A stretch of 64,000 nucleotides of DNA from Demequina soli (GTDB lineage Bacteria; Actinomycetota; Actinomycetes; Actinomycetales; Demequinaceae): positions 62,001 through 126,000 of the forward strand of contig NZ_BBLZ01000001.1 in the NCBI RefSeq assembly GCF_000971195.1, read 5' to 3'. Under the pieces are notes generated by a model. That model worked only from the letters and a program-made list of their open reading frames with translations, ran no database searches and was not told the DNA's origin. This document shows, one piece after another, positions 50,622 to 59,011 of the stretch; position 1 is the stretch's first letter; the number at the start of each line of letters is the position of its first letter. A program made the position numbers and the translations under genes.

Positions 50622-51925
50622 GATCGCTTCACCCTGAGGTCGAGGAAGTGGGTCGCGCACGAGATGCAGGGGTCGTAGTTGCGGATGGCCTCCTCGCAGC
50701 GGTGGGTGAGCATGTGGTCGTCGAGGTCGGTCCACTGCTCGGCCGCGCGGCGGAGGTCTTGTTCGATGCTGGCCTGGTTCTGGGAGGTCGGGGGCACGAT
50801 CTGCGCGTCCTCGATGATGCCGTCCGCGTCGATGCGGTAGCGGTGCCAGATGAGGCCTCGCGGGGCCTCGGAGGCGCCGATGCCCTCGCCCGGTCGCGCG
50901 TCCACCTGGACGGAGGGCGCGTGGCCGTCCTGCCAGTGGTCGATGATGCGCAGCGCCTCCTCGAAGGCGTAGGCGAGCTCGACCGTGCGCACGATGATCG
51001 ACTTGAAGGGGTTGCGGCATTCCTCTGTGAGGCCGGCGCGGAACGCGGCGTCCTGCGTCGACGGGCTCAGCTGGTCGAAGTTGAGGGTGTAGCGCGCGAG
51101 GGGGCCGACGAGGTAGGGGTGGCCGTCGAAGCGCGCGTGGAGAGCATTGCTGTGCTCGACGTGGAACTCTTCAACATGTTGAGCGATCTCGGAGACAGGG
51201 AACCGGACCCCGCTGGTCGCGACCACCTCCGTGCCGCGCTCGAGCGGGTAGCGGTCCGGGTGGCGCAGCGCGACGTAGGTGTAGTCCTGCTCGAAGTCGG
51301 GGAAGTCGAAGCCGGCCACGAGCGCGACGGCCTCCAGCGCATCGTCCCTTCCTCGGGCCAGCGCGGGCCGGAGCCTGGCCACCTCCGCGACCGTGGGCAT
51401 GCGGTAGAAGCCGCCGACCTTCACGTTGACCGGGTGGATGGCGCGGCCGCCGACCGCGGTCATGAGGTCGTTGCCGGCCTTCTTGAGCCGCAGCGCCGTC
51501 TGGACCACCTCGGGGTGGTCCTTGGCCATCTCGAGGACGCTGTCGTAGCCGAGGAAGTCGGGCGCGTGGAGCATGAAGATGTGAAGCGAGTGGGACTCGA
51601 TCCACTCGCCGCAGTAGAGCAGCCGCCGCATGTCCTGGATGGCGTCGGTGGTGGTCGCGCCGCAGATGGTCTCCATCGCCTCGGTGGACGCCGACTGGTA
51701 CGCGACCGGGCAGATGCCGCAGATACGTGCGGTGATGTCGGGCGGCTCGGTGAACCTGCGGCCGCGGAGGAAGCCCTCGTAGAAGCGGGGCGGCTCGAAG
51801 ATGTTGAGGTGGACGGTCTCGACCTTCCCGTCCTTGAAAGCGATGTGCATGCCGCCCTCGCCCTCGACGCGCGCGAGCATGCCGACCTGCATCACCTGGC
51901 CGCCGTCCTTGAGCTGGTGGGTCAT
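50618..51925 (-). CDS. hyhL: Group 3b-type [NiFe]-hydrogenase large (alpha) subunit
   Basis: The 435-residue catalytic subunit. The four nickel-ligating cysteines are in [10 protein letters not shown] (Cys69, Cys72) and DPCISCATH (Cys420, Cys423). Nine residues follow His426 and would be removed by the M52 protease encoded next. Together with the NAD(P)-binding and iron-sulfur subunits this makes a bidirectional, soluble enzyme; group 3b Hyd3 of Mycobacterium smegmatis evolves H2 in hypoxia. Coupled to hyhS by a 4-nt overlap. Confidence 0.94.
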   Translation of the reverse strand: MTHQLKDGGQVMQVGMLARVEGEGGMHIAFKDGKVETVHLNIFEPPRFYEGFLRGRRFTEPPDITARICGICPVAYQSASTEAMETICGATTTDAIQDMRRLLYCGEWIESHSLHIFMLHAPDFLGYDSVLEMAKDHPEVVQTALRLKKAGNDLMTAVGGRAIHPVNVKVGGFYRMPTVAEVARLRPALARGRDDALEAVALVAGFDFPDFEQDYTYVALRHPDRYPLERGTEVVATSGVRFPVSEIAQHVEEFHVEHSNALHARFDGHPYLVGPLARYTLNFDQLSPSTQDAAFRAGLTEECRNPFKSIIVRTVELAYAFEEALRIIDHWQDGHAPSVQVDARPGEGIGASEAPRGLIWHRYRIDADGIIEDAQIVPPTSQNQASIEQDLRRAAEQWTDLDDHMLTHRCEEAIRNYDPCISCATHFLDLRVKRS

Positions 51926-52764
51926 CGCGCGCCTCCCGCCTCGACCCGGTCGGAGGCCGCCGCGAACTCGGGCGCCCCGGCGTTGAAGGTGCGGTAGACG
52001 CGGACGATGTCGGCGTTGGACATGCCCAGCTCGGCGAGCTGGCGCGTCATGGCCTCGGTGTTGGCGGAGTCCTGCGGGCCGAAGCAGCCGTAGCAGCCGC
52101 GCCCGTACGAGGGGCAGAGGGCGCCGCATCCGGCCTGGGTCACCGGGCCCAGACACGGGGTGCCGGTCGCGACCGGGACGCAGACGTTGCCCTTGAGCTT
52201 GCACTCGACGCAGACCGAGTAGGTGGGGATGCGGGGCCTGCGGCCGTTGAGGAAGGCGGCGAGGACCTCGACCAGCTGGACCTTGTCGACGGGGCAGCCG
52301 CGCAGCTCGTAGTCGACGTCGACGTGGCTGGCGATGGGGGTGCTCGTATCGAGGGTCTTGAGGTACTCGGGGTGGGCGTAGACGATCGAGCGGAACTCGT
52401 CGACGTCGGCCCAGTTGCGCAGCGCCTGGATCCCGCCGGCGGTCGCGCAGGCGCCGATGGTGACGAGCGTCGAGGACTGGGCGCGGATCTCGTGGATGCG
52501 CGCGACGTCGTCGGGGGTGGTGATCGAGCCCTCCACGAGGGAGAGGTCGTAGGGGCCGGCGACGATTGCGCGCGTGGCCTCGGGGAAGTAGGCGATGTGG
52601 ATGGATTCTGCGATCTGAAGGAGCTCGTCCTCGCAGTTGAGGAGGCTCAGCTGGCAGCCGTCGCACGACGCGAACTTCCACACCGCGAGCTTGGGGCGGG
52701 CGTCCAGGGACGATGCCGCGGGCGCCTCGTGCGTGTGGGCGTGGGTGTGCTCGTGGTCGGTCAT
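51922..52764 (-). CDS. hyhS: Group 3b-type [NiFe]-hydrogenase small (delta) subunit
   Basis: A 280-residue iron-sulfur subunit. The proximal cluster starts at [15 protein letters not shown] (Cys34, Cys37), and further Cys-rich segments ([31 protein letters not shown]) bind the remaining clusters. The N-terminus is unusual: five His alternate in the first 12 residues (His4, 6, 8, 10, 12), a possible nickel-holding tail. Its stop overlaps hyhL by 4 nt. There is no Tat signal, in line with a cytoplasmic enzyme. Confidence 0.93.
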   Translation of the reverse strand: MTDHEHTHAHTHEAPAASSLDARPKLAVWKFASCDGCQLSLLNCEDELLQIAESIHIAYFPEATRAIVAGPYDLSLVEGSITTPDDVARIHEIRAQSSTLVTIGACATAGGIQALRNWADVDEFRSIVYAHPEYLKTLDTSTPIASHVDVDYELRGCPVDKVQLVEVLAAFLNGRRPRIPTYSVCVECKLKGNVCVPVATGTPCLGPVTQAGCGALCPSYGRGCYGCFGPQDSANTEAMTRQLAELGMSNADIVRVYRTFNAGAPEFAAASDRVEAGGAR

Positions 52765-52765
52765 C

Positions 52766-53677
52766 TCAGAGCTCCCGCACGTTCATGAGCGGCTCGAGGC
52801 GTGCGTAGTCCAGCACCGGACCGTCGACGCAGACGAAGGTCTCGCGCAGCTGGCAGTGCCCGCACAGGCCCACGCCGCACTTCATCGAGCGCTCCATGGA
52901 GAGGCGGATCTTGTCCTTCGGGACGCCGCGGGCGTTGAGCGCGTTGGCGGCGGAGCGCATCATCACCTCGGGCCCGCACGCGAAGGCGAAGGCGTGGCGG
53001 GGGTCGAAGCCGGCGCGGCTCACGAGCTCGGTGACGAACCCGACCCGGCCCTTGTAGCCGTAGGGCGCGTTGTCGACGGTCATCTGCACGTTGACGTCGT
53101 TGAGGTCGGCCCAGCGGTGCATCTCGTTGCCGTAAAGGATGTCGTCGGGGGTGCGCGAGCCGTAGAGCAGGAGGACCTTGCCGTAGGCGCCGCGGTCGGC
53201 GAGCACGTCGAGGATCGCCGGGCGGAGCGGGGCCAGGCCGATGCCGCCGGTGACGAAGACGACGTCGTGGCCGCGCGCATCGTCCACCGCCCAGGACGTG
53301 CCGAAGGGGCCGCGGACGCCGATCTCGGTGCCGGGCGTGGCCTCGACGAGGGCGCGGGTGACGGCGCCGACGTTGCGGATCGTGTGCTCGAGCGGCGCGG
53401 GGTGGGCCGGGTCGCCGGAGATGCTGATGGGGACCTCGCCGACGCCGAACGCGTGGAGCATCGTGAACTGGCCGGCACTGAAGTCGAGGGGCGGCTGGCC
53501 GTCGGCGGGGTCGAGCAGGAGCGTGAAGGTGTCGCGGGTGTCCTGGCGCACGCGGGTGACCACGTAGCGGCGCGGGACCATGGGGTCGTTGTCGAGGACC
53601 TCGACGGAGGCCGCATTCGAGCCCGGCGCGACCTGCGCGGCGGAGCCGGGGGGCTCGGGAATGCGGATGTCGTCCAT
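52766..53677 (-). CDS. hyhG: Group 3b-type hydrogenase gamma subunit (FAD/NAD(P)-binding)
   Basis: A 303-residue diaphorase subunit related to ferredoxin-NADP reductase. [11 protein letters not shown] binds [20 protein letters not shown] binds NAD(P), and the C-terminal CGVGLCGHC (about residue 264) ligates a [2Fe-2S] cluster. It is the first gene of the main hydrogenase operon. The N-terminus MDDIRIPEP and the leader closely resemble those of the distant hyhB. GAGGAGG precedes ATG 53677. Confidence 0.93.
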   Translation of the reverse strand: MDDIRIPEPPGSAAQVAPGSNAASVEVLDNDPMVPRRYVVTRVRQDTRDTFTLLLDPADGQPPLDFSAGQFTMLHAFGVGEVPISISGDPAHPAPLEHTIRNVGAVTRALVEATPGTEIGVRGPFGTSWAVDDARGHDVVFVTGGIGLAPLRPAILDVLADRGAYGKVLLLYGSRTPDDILYGNEMHRWADLNDVNVQMTVDNAPYGYKGRVGFVTELVSRAGFDPRHAFAFACGPEVMMRSAANALNARGVPKDKIRLSMERSMKCGVGLCGHCQLRETFVCVDGPVLDYARLEPLMNVREL

Positions 53678-53683
53678 GACATG

Positions 53684-53736
53684 CCTCCTCTAGCGACGCT
53701 AGGCCGCTGAGAGGATGGCGCGAGGGACCTTGGTCC
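53684..53736 (-). promoter_or_regulatory. hyhG promoter with DosR-like box
   Basis: On the minus strand: the box GGACCAAGGTCCC (53724-53736), 22 bp, a -10 TAGCGT (53696-53701), and ribosome site GAGGAGG (53684-53690). The box resembles the DosR/DevR consensus with GGGAC and GTCCC arms and is centred about 41 bp before the expected start, as for an activator overlapping -35. The hyhB promoter has the same plan. Confidence 0.7.
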
Positions 53737-53786
53737 GGGTGAGCGCGCGAGCATGTGGATTGCCGAACCTCGCGCTTGACGGCGCA

Positions 53787-53792
53787 TAGCCT
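53787..53792 (+). promoter_or_regulatory. -10 element of the RelA/SpoT-type gene, leaderless type
   Basis: TAGCCT ends exactly 6 nt before ATG 53799; no Shine-Dalgarno sequence is seen. Confidence 0.55.
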
Positions 53793-53798
53793 GGCGCC

Positions 53799-54692
53799 AT
53801 GGATCCGAGCATTTGGCCGGTCGCCGCGCTATCTGACAGGCCCGGCACCCTCAATGAGCTGAAGCGCCTGGGCAACGCGATCCGCGACGCCGACGCGGCC
53901 GCGATCTCATCGCTTCACTACGACGAGCTCTGGTCCTGGTACAACGACCTCGTCGCAGCGGTGCTCGAGGAACTGGAGCTCCTTGACCTCTCGAGCGTTT
54001 GCGGCGCGCCTGTGCTTCTGACTGGGCGCGCAAAAGTCCGCGAGACCGTCCGGGAGAAGCTGACTCGGCGGCCAAGCGACAAACTGCCGTCGATACAGGA
54101 CCTTGCGGGGATCCGCATCGAAGGGGACATGACGCTCGGCGCACAAGACTTGCTCGCCGCGGCGCTCGTCGACCACTTCGGAAAGTCGGCAGCCAAGGTC
54201 AAAGACCTTCGCGTCGAGGACCACTCGGGTTATCGCGCCGTTCACGTCTGGGTCCGCCTTGACCGCCCGAAGGGCGCGTGGTTCGAGATTCAGATCCGCA
54301 CGGAGCTCCAAGGCGAGTGGGCCAATACGTACGAGGCGCTGGCGGATCTCGCGGGCCGCTCCATCCGGTACGGGGAGCTCCCTCCTGACGCCGACCAACG
54401 CCAAGCGGTCGAGCTCCTGCAGGACCTCTCGCGGAACTCCATCGCGCGTGCGGAGTCGATCGAGGATCTTCTCGCTCGCTGCAACGCTGGAACGATGCCC
54501 GATACGCAGCTCGCTCCGGCGCTTGCCGCCATGGGCATCACGGGTGCGGAACGTGCCGCGCAAGCGATTCTGGGCGATTCGGATGTGGCTGCGGTGACGT
54601 TGACACTCCTCCGAGACACGCATGCCCAGGTGCTCGACATGCTGCGATCGGCCCAACGCGAGATACGATCGCAATCACGCGAAGGGAGGTGA
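53799..54692 (+). CDS. RelA/SpoT-type nucleotide pyrophosphokinase (small alarmone synthetase-like)
   Basis: A 297-residue single-domain synthetase without the HD hydrolase or TGS/ACT regions of full RelA. Motifs: GRAKVRETVREKL (about residue 75), IQDLAGIRIEGDM (about 101), DHSGYRAVHVWVRL (about 141) and FEIQIRTELQGEWA (about 162), which carries the essential Glu. The C-terminal 90 residues are helical. Such enzymes make (p)ppGpp, or pyrophosphorylate other nucleotides or tRNA in toxSAS toxins. Lower GC than the surroundings. It heads a three-gene unit with a 69-residue protein and a primase-helicase. Confidence 0.85.
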   Translation: MDPSIWPVAALSDRPGTLNELKRLGNAIRDADAAAISSLHYDELWSWYNDLVAAVLEELELLDLSSVCGAPVLLTGRAKVRETVREKLTRRPSDKLPSIQDLAGIRIEGDMTLGAQDLLAAALVDHFGKSAAKVKDLRVEDHSGYRAVHVWVRLDRPKGAWFEIQIRTELQGEWANTYEALADLAGRSIRYGELPPDADQRQAVELLQDLSRNSIARAESIEDLLARCNAGTMPDTQLAPALAAMGITGAERAAQAILGDSDVAAVTLTLLRDTHAQVLDMLRSAQREIRSQSREGR

Positions 54693-54697
54693 CCATC

Positions 54698-54907
54698 ATG
54701 GCCGGCTACGTGATCTCGTACCACCGCAAGAGCGGGATCAGCGAGGTGCACTCGTTCGAGGGACCTGACGGGCACCGGGCGGCACTTGCCGAGCGGCTTC
54801 GCCTCGAGAAGACGAATGAGGACCCCGACCTCGAGGTGGTGAGCCTCGTGGGCTCGTCGCTCGAGGCGATCAAGCGCACGCACTCGCGCTACTTCGCGCG
54901 CAATTGA
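54698..54907 (+). CDS. Small protein of the RelA-like/primase-helicase unit, hypothetical
   Basis: A 69-residue protein without recognised family. It starts AGYVISYHRKSGISEVHSFE and is mostly an alpha/beta pattern with Arg, Glu and His. GGGAGG at 7 nt favours ATG 54698 over the GTG at 54689 that overlaps the upstream stop. By position it could be an antitoxin or regulator of the synthetase; that is inference. Confidence 0.65.
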   Translation: MAGYVISYHRKSGISEVHSFEGPDGHRAALAERLRLEKTNEDPDLEVVSLVGSSLEAIKRTHSRYFARN

Positions 54908-54971
54908 TCGCGAGGTAGCCGAGACGGCCGGGAAGCGAGATGACGCCCGCGTCGCTTCCTCGCTGGCGCCC

Positions 54972-57365
54972 GTGGCATCCGAGACAAGTCCGCGCGAGCA
55001 CGGCGACGCTCTTGTCGCAGCACGGCGCAACGTCAAGCGGCTCGAAGCAGAGCTCGCTCTGGCGCGGACCGAGCTCGCTCGACTTGAACGCGAGCAGCGA
55101 GGACCCGTCCGGTCGTCGAGACTTGAGACGCCAGAGACGGCGCTCGGCTCAGTGAACGCGGATTCTTCGCCGGCCGCCAAGTTGGCGCTCTTTCGACAAC
55201 GGTTCGCCGGACGTGAGGACGTCTATGCGCTCCGCTGGACGAGTCGACGTACCGGCAAGTCTGGATGGAGCCCTGCCGTTCGCGGCGGTTTCTACACCGA
55301 TCAGATGACCGATGCAGATCTCCTACCGCTCACTGACGCCGTGATCGGTCACCATCTCAGCGGGGACCCGGAGCGCGACGACGAGTTCCATGTCGGCCTC
55401 TACCCCATGATGCGTGGCGACCGCTGCCGGCTGCTGGTGTGCGACTTCGACGACGGTCCGTGGCGGCTGGAGGCCGCCGCCTACGCGCGAGCGTGTCGAG
55501 ACTCGGGCTTCGACGCACTCGCGGAGATCTCGCGGTCGGGCGACGGCGCGCACGTCTGGCTGTTCTTCGACGAACCCGTCCCCGCCTCGGCTGCACGCGC
55601 ACTCGGCGCGACGCTCCTTCGCAAGGCGATGGCCACGCGCGCATCCATCTCGCTCACAAGTTACGACCGATTCTTCCCGTCGCAAGACACCTTGCCCGAG
55701 CGCTCTACGGGCCGCATGCGCCTTGGGAATCTCATCGCGCTCCCGCTCCAGGGAGACTGCCGTCGACGCGGCACGTCGGTGTTCGCGGACCCCGACTCGT
55801 GGGAGCCGTTGCCGGACCAGTTCGCCGCGCTCGCAGCGGTGCGCCGGATTCCTACGTCGGCTCTCGAGGAGGCGCCCCCCACTGCGCCGAGGCTGCGTTC
55901 GGGCCCACTTGATGACCTCCGGTCACGTCCGCGGAGGACTGACATCCGCTCCGTCGCGCGCGAAATCGACGGGCGGGCGATCACGATTCGGCGCGACGCT
56001 ACCGTGCACGTTCCCGTGGTTGGAGTCCCCGCAATCGTGATCGCGGAGCTCAAGCACGCGGCGTCGGTGGCCAACCCCGAGTTCTACCGCAGACAGGCCC
56101 AGCGCTTCTCGACGTTCGGCGTCCCGCGCCTCGTAACTTGTTTCGAGCACGACGAAAACGAGCTCAGACTGCCCCGCGGACTGTTCGACCAGACACGCGA
56201 CGTCCTCGCCGAAGCAGGCTTCAACCTCGAGGTTGCTGAGAACCCGGTCAGCAGCCCACGCATCCAGATCGACTTCTCAGGCGCACTCCGCGATGACCAG
56301 CGAGCCGCTGTCGATGCCGTGCTCGCGCACGATCTCGGGGTACTCGTCGCCCCACCCGGCGCTGGGAAGACCGTCATGGCGTGCGCGCTGATCGCGGAAC
56401 GATCAGTGGCGACCGCGATCCTTGTGAACCGCGCGGAGCTGCTTCAGCAATGGCGGGCACGCCTTACCCAGTTCCTGTCCATCGAGGACAAGCAGATCGG
56501 ACAGCTCGGCGGCGGCCGGCGAAAGCGCCGCGGCATGATCGACCTCATCATGATGCAATCCATCGCGCACCGGTCCGGCGATCCGCGCATCCTTGAGGAG
56601 TACGGCCAGGTCATTGTTGACGAATGCCACGCGATCGCCGCGCCCGCGGTGGAAGCTGCGATCAGATCGGTCAACGTCATCCATTGGACTGGACTCACTG
56701 CGACTCCGTACCGAGCGGACCAGATGGACGGCCTCATCACGATGCAGGTGGGCCCCATTCGCCACACGATCGCGGCTGCGCCGACTTCGGCACGACTACT
56801 CGTCGTCCACGAGACCGCGTTCAGCACCGAGGAGTCCGGCGCAGACGGGCCTTCTATCCAAGCCATCTACTCGGAGCTCTCGGTCGACACGGCGCGCAAC
56901 GCGCTGATCATTGGGGAGGTCACGCGCGCAGCTAAGAACGGCGGCCGCTGCCTCGTGCTCACGAACAGGCTCGACCACCTCGAGACCCTCACGTCGGCGT
57001 TGGCGGCAGCGTTGAGCGTGCCGGTGATAGGTCTGCATGGCCGCCTGAAGCCGGCCGATCGTCGTGCACTTCGCGCGCGGATCTCAGAACTTGGTGCTGG
57101 CGACGAACCGTTCGTCCTGGTCGCGATGGACAAGATTGCTGGCGAAGGTATCGATCTACCCTCGCTCGACACGCTCTTCCTCGCGGTTCCTGTGTCGTTC
57201 AAGGGACGCATCATCCAACAGGTGGGCCGCGTCACACGCTCGGCAGACACGGCCGCCACCGTCCACGATTTCAGGGACTCCTCAGTGCCGCTACTTGAGC
57301 GCATGCATGGCAGGCGCCGTCGCGTCCTCGCGAAGGAGGGTTTCGCGGTCGACCGTTCCGCATAG
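54972..57365 (+). CDS. TOTE-type archaeo-eukaryotic primase fused to a superfamily 2 helicase
   Basis: A 797-residue protein. A coiled coil (about residues 16-43) is followed by a primase domain: RQRFAGREDVYALRW and KSGWSPAVRG, the catalytic CDFDD (157-161), RSGDGAHVWLFF (about 188-199) and LGNLIALPLQG, all typical of primases in TOTE conflict systems. The second half is a DEAD-like helicase with Walker A APPGAGKT (about 460), DECHA (about 550), TGLTATPYRA and QVGRVTRSA (about 750). No nuclease domain is seen. GTG 54972 has no clear ribosome site. Lower GC suggests transfer. Confidence 0.85.
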   Translation: MASETSPREHGDALVAARRNVKRLEAELALARTELARLEREQRGPVRSSRLETPETALGSVNADSSPAAKLALFRQRFAGREDVYALRWTSRRTGKSGWSPAVRGGFYTDQMTDADLLPLTDAVIGHHLSGDPERDDEFHVGLYPMMRGDRCRLLVCDFDDGPWRLEAAAYARACRDSGFDALAEISRSGDGAHVWLFFDEPVPASAARALGATLLRKAMATRASISLTSYDRFFPSQDTLPERSTGRMRLGNLIALPLQGDCRRRGTSVFADPDSWEPLPDQFAALAAVRRIPTSALEEAPPTAPRLRSGPLDDLRSRPRRTDIRSVAREIDGRAITIRRDATVHVPVVGVPAIVIAELKHAASVANPEFYRRQAQRFSTFGVPRLVTCFEHDENELRLPRGLFDQTRDVLAEAGFNLEVAENPVSSPRIQIDFSGALRDDQRAAVDAVLAHDLGVLVAPPGAGKTVMACALIAERSVATAILVNRAELLQQWRARLTQFLSIEDKQIGQLGGGRRKRRGMIDLIMMQSIAHRSGDPRILEEYGQVIVDECHAIAAPAVEAAIRSVNVIHWTGLTATPYRADQMDGLITMQVGPIRHTIAAAPTSARLLVVHETAFSTEESGADGPSIQAIYSELSVDTARNALIIGEVTRAAKNGGRCLVLTNRLDHLETLTSALAAALSVPVIGLHGRLKPADRRALRARISELGAGDEPFVLVAMDKIAGEGIDLPSLDTLFLAVPVSFKGRIIQQVGRVTRSADTAATVHDFRDSSVPLLERMHGRRRRVLAKEGFAVDRSA

Positions 57366-57791
57366 TTGGCTTAGATGCGTCTACGCCGGGCACCGGTCGG
57401 CCCACGGGGGAGCGCGTCAACACACCTCGCGGGGGTGCCCGTGCTCGAATCCCTCGAACACCTACGTTGGGTCTGGATCGAGGTCGTGGAGCGGGCGCCG
57501 ACGCCGCAAGCGTGGAGCAGCTCCTTGCGTCGTCGTGTCATGCCGCCACCTGACCAGTCCACGCGGCCCGGCGGAAGAGCCGCCCCCGCAGTCGTGGAAC
57601 TGACCCAGGGGCGACGTGGGTCGGGGACAACGGCCTCGCCAGTCGTCAATCTGGACGGCAACGGGTCGTCAATCTGTAGGCCCGATCATCACGGGCCAGG
57701 CGTCTCCGCGAACGCGATTCCCGCGGGTCGAACTGATCGCCATGAACGGCCGCTCCAGGCGCACGCCCCTGACAGCGGGGTGCGCCGCGCC
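57366..57791. other. Gene-poor region with a short direct repeat
   Basis: No convincing gene lies in these 426 bases. GTCGTCAATCTG occurs at 57642-57653 and again at 57665-57676 (23-bp period), inside a stretch that may be debris of an inserted element. The open frames here lack ribosome sites and have Arg/Ser-rich shadow composition. Confidence 0.4.
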
Positions 57792-58397
57792 TCAGATCGC
57801 GTAGCCGAGCTCGTCGGCGACCTCGGAGAGCAGCCGGACGGCGGAGGGGTCGTCGGCGCGATGGATGAGGGTCGCCCGCCGGCCCACCTTCGCGCCGCCG
57901 GCGGCGAACAGCACCACGTCGACGCCGGTGCGCGCGGACGGGACGAGCAGCCCCTCCATCGCGGGATCGGCGGTGAGGACGGCACCAGCCAGCCGGCGAC
58001 AGGCCGCGCGAGGTCCGCCGACCATCCCCGCGTCGAAGCCGTTGCGGACGAGGAACCTGCCGCGCGAGGTGAGATCGAGGAGCCTCAGCGGCTGCGGAGT
58101 GAAGGACACGATGACGGGGTCGCCGCTGCGGACGTCGATGCGCCGGGTCGCGTGCCAGGCCTCGGCGGCGGCTCCGACGATGTCGCTCGCCGCGTAGAGC
58201 ACGGCGCGTCCCGGCTGGTCGCGTGGCGGCGGCAGCTGCGGGTCCCAGCGCATCGTGCGCAACGGCCCGTACGAGCGAGGCTCCCACCACGGGCGCACGT
58301 GGTCGCCCGAGGTGCGGACGATGCGCCACAACGGCCCGTCCCACCTCGTGAAGTCGGTCGGGCGGAACGTGGGTTCCGGTGCCGGCCGTCCATTCAC
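57792..58397 (-). CDS. RES-domain toxin (putative NAD+-degrading)
   Basis: A 201-residue RES protein. LWRIVRTSGDH, RSYGPLRTMRWDPQ and AVLYAASDIVGAAAEAWHA contain the Arg, Tyr and Glu typical of the active site, and LRLLDLTSRGRF follows. RES toxins deplete NAD+ by phosphorolysis. GTG 58397 overlaps the antitoxin stop (GTGA), the standard toxin position; GTG 58400 is equally possible. The longer frame to 58562 overlaps the antitoxin and is not used. Confidence 0.85.
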   Translation of the reverse strand: MNGRPAPEPTFRPTDFTRWDGPLWRIVRTSGDHVRPWWEPRSYGPLRTMRWDPQLPPPRDQPGRAVLYAASDIVGAAAEAWHATRRIDVRSGDPVIVSFTPQPLRLLDLTSRGRFLVRNGFDAGMVGGPRAACRRLAGAVLTADPAMEGLLVPSARTGVDVVLFAAGGAKVGRRATLIHRADDPSAVRLLSEVADELGYAI

Positions 58398-58990
58398 CAC
58401 AGACGCAGGCCCTCGACCAACTCGACCACGGGTGCCGGGTCGCGGCCGGCGGTCAGCCATCGCAGGGGCGTGTCGCCGTCGAGGTCCTCGTCGGGGGTCA
58501 CCATGAACGCCTCGACGGTGCGCAGGTCGATGTCGTCGAGGCGGGTCGCTACCTGACCCCACCCCGCGAGCTGCCCCGCCTGGGTGAACTGCCAGGCAGG
58601 AAGGCGGAGGCGGCCGCGAGTGTCGCGCATCGCGAGGAGCTCGCCGCGCTCGTGGCGCCGCGTGATGGTCGACACGGACACCCCGACGCGCGCGGCGGCC
58701 TCCTGCGCGGACAAGGCGCCGGCGAGCGCGGCGCTCGCGGCCAGGGCATCGGCGAGCGTCGCCTGCGTCGCGATCGCGGGGGCGTTGTGGGCGGCGCGGA
58801 CCCGCTCCTGCGCGTCCGCGGGCAGCCCGGAGCCCGCGAGCATGGCGTCGAGGTCGGAGTCCGAGATCGCCGAGTAGACCACGCCGCGCCGCACGGCCGC
58901 GTCGACCGAGGCCTGGATCTCCTCGACGGTGATCGCGCCGGCGTCGACCTCGTCGGCGAGCGGGACCGGCAGCTCGATGAAGTGGGTCAC
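58394..58990 (-). CDS. Xre/MbcA/ParS-type antitoxin
   Basis: A 198-residue partner of the RES toxin. The segment LSAQEAAARVGVSVSTITRR (about residues 92-111) is a helix-turn-helix, and the C-terminal LDGDTPLRWLTAGRDPAPVV is the MbcA/ParS toxin-binding domain that blocks the RES active site. GTG 58990 is supported by the leaderless -10 TAGCGT at 6 nt. A large palindrome just upstream should be its operator. Confidence 0.85.
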   Translation of the reverse strand: MTHFIELPVPLADEVDAGAITVEEIQASVDAAVRRGVVYSAISDSDLDAMLAGSGLPADAQERVRAAHNAPAIATQATLADALAASAALAGALSAQEAAARVGVSVSTITRRHERGELLAMRDTRGRLRLPAWQFTQAGQLAGWGQVATRLDDIDLRTVEAFMVTPDEDLDGDTPLRWLTAGRDPAPVVELVEGLRLW

Positions 58991-58996
58991 GGCTTC

Positions 58997-59002
58997 ACGC
59001 TA
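58997..59002 (-). promoter_or_regulatory. -10 element of the RES/Xre operon, leaderless type
   Basis: TAGCGT on the minus strand ends 6 nt before GTG 58990. Confidence 0.55.
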
Positions 59003-59011
59003 CGTCCGCAC

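Larger units (their letters stand above)
53750..57790. other. Lower-GC accessory island inside the hydrogenase locus
   Basis: From about 53.75 to 57.8 kb the DNA has visibly lower GC, more A/T at third codon positions, and no copy of the GGACGATGCG word, unlike both flanks. It contains the RelA-like, small-protein and primase-helicase genes plus a gene-poor tail. It separates hyhG from the RES/Xre pair and, beyond that, hyhB. No integrase, tRNA or clear flanking repeat was found. Confidence 0.6.

Noticed and set aside
54940..55155. Overlapping 71-codon frame at the start of the primase-helicase, with a better ribosome site
   Set aside because: It has no similarity to the primase and ends quickly; the real frame already encodes a good coiled coil there. 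A frameshift was considered but nothing requires it.
57792..58562. 256-codon version of the RES toxin
   Set aside because: Its N-terminal 55 residues are Arg/Pro/Gly-rich shadow of the antitoxin gene; the GTG overlapping the antitoxin stop is the natural start.
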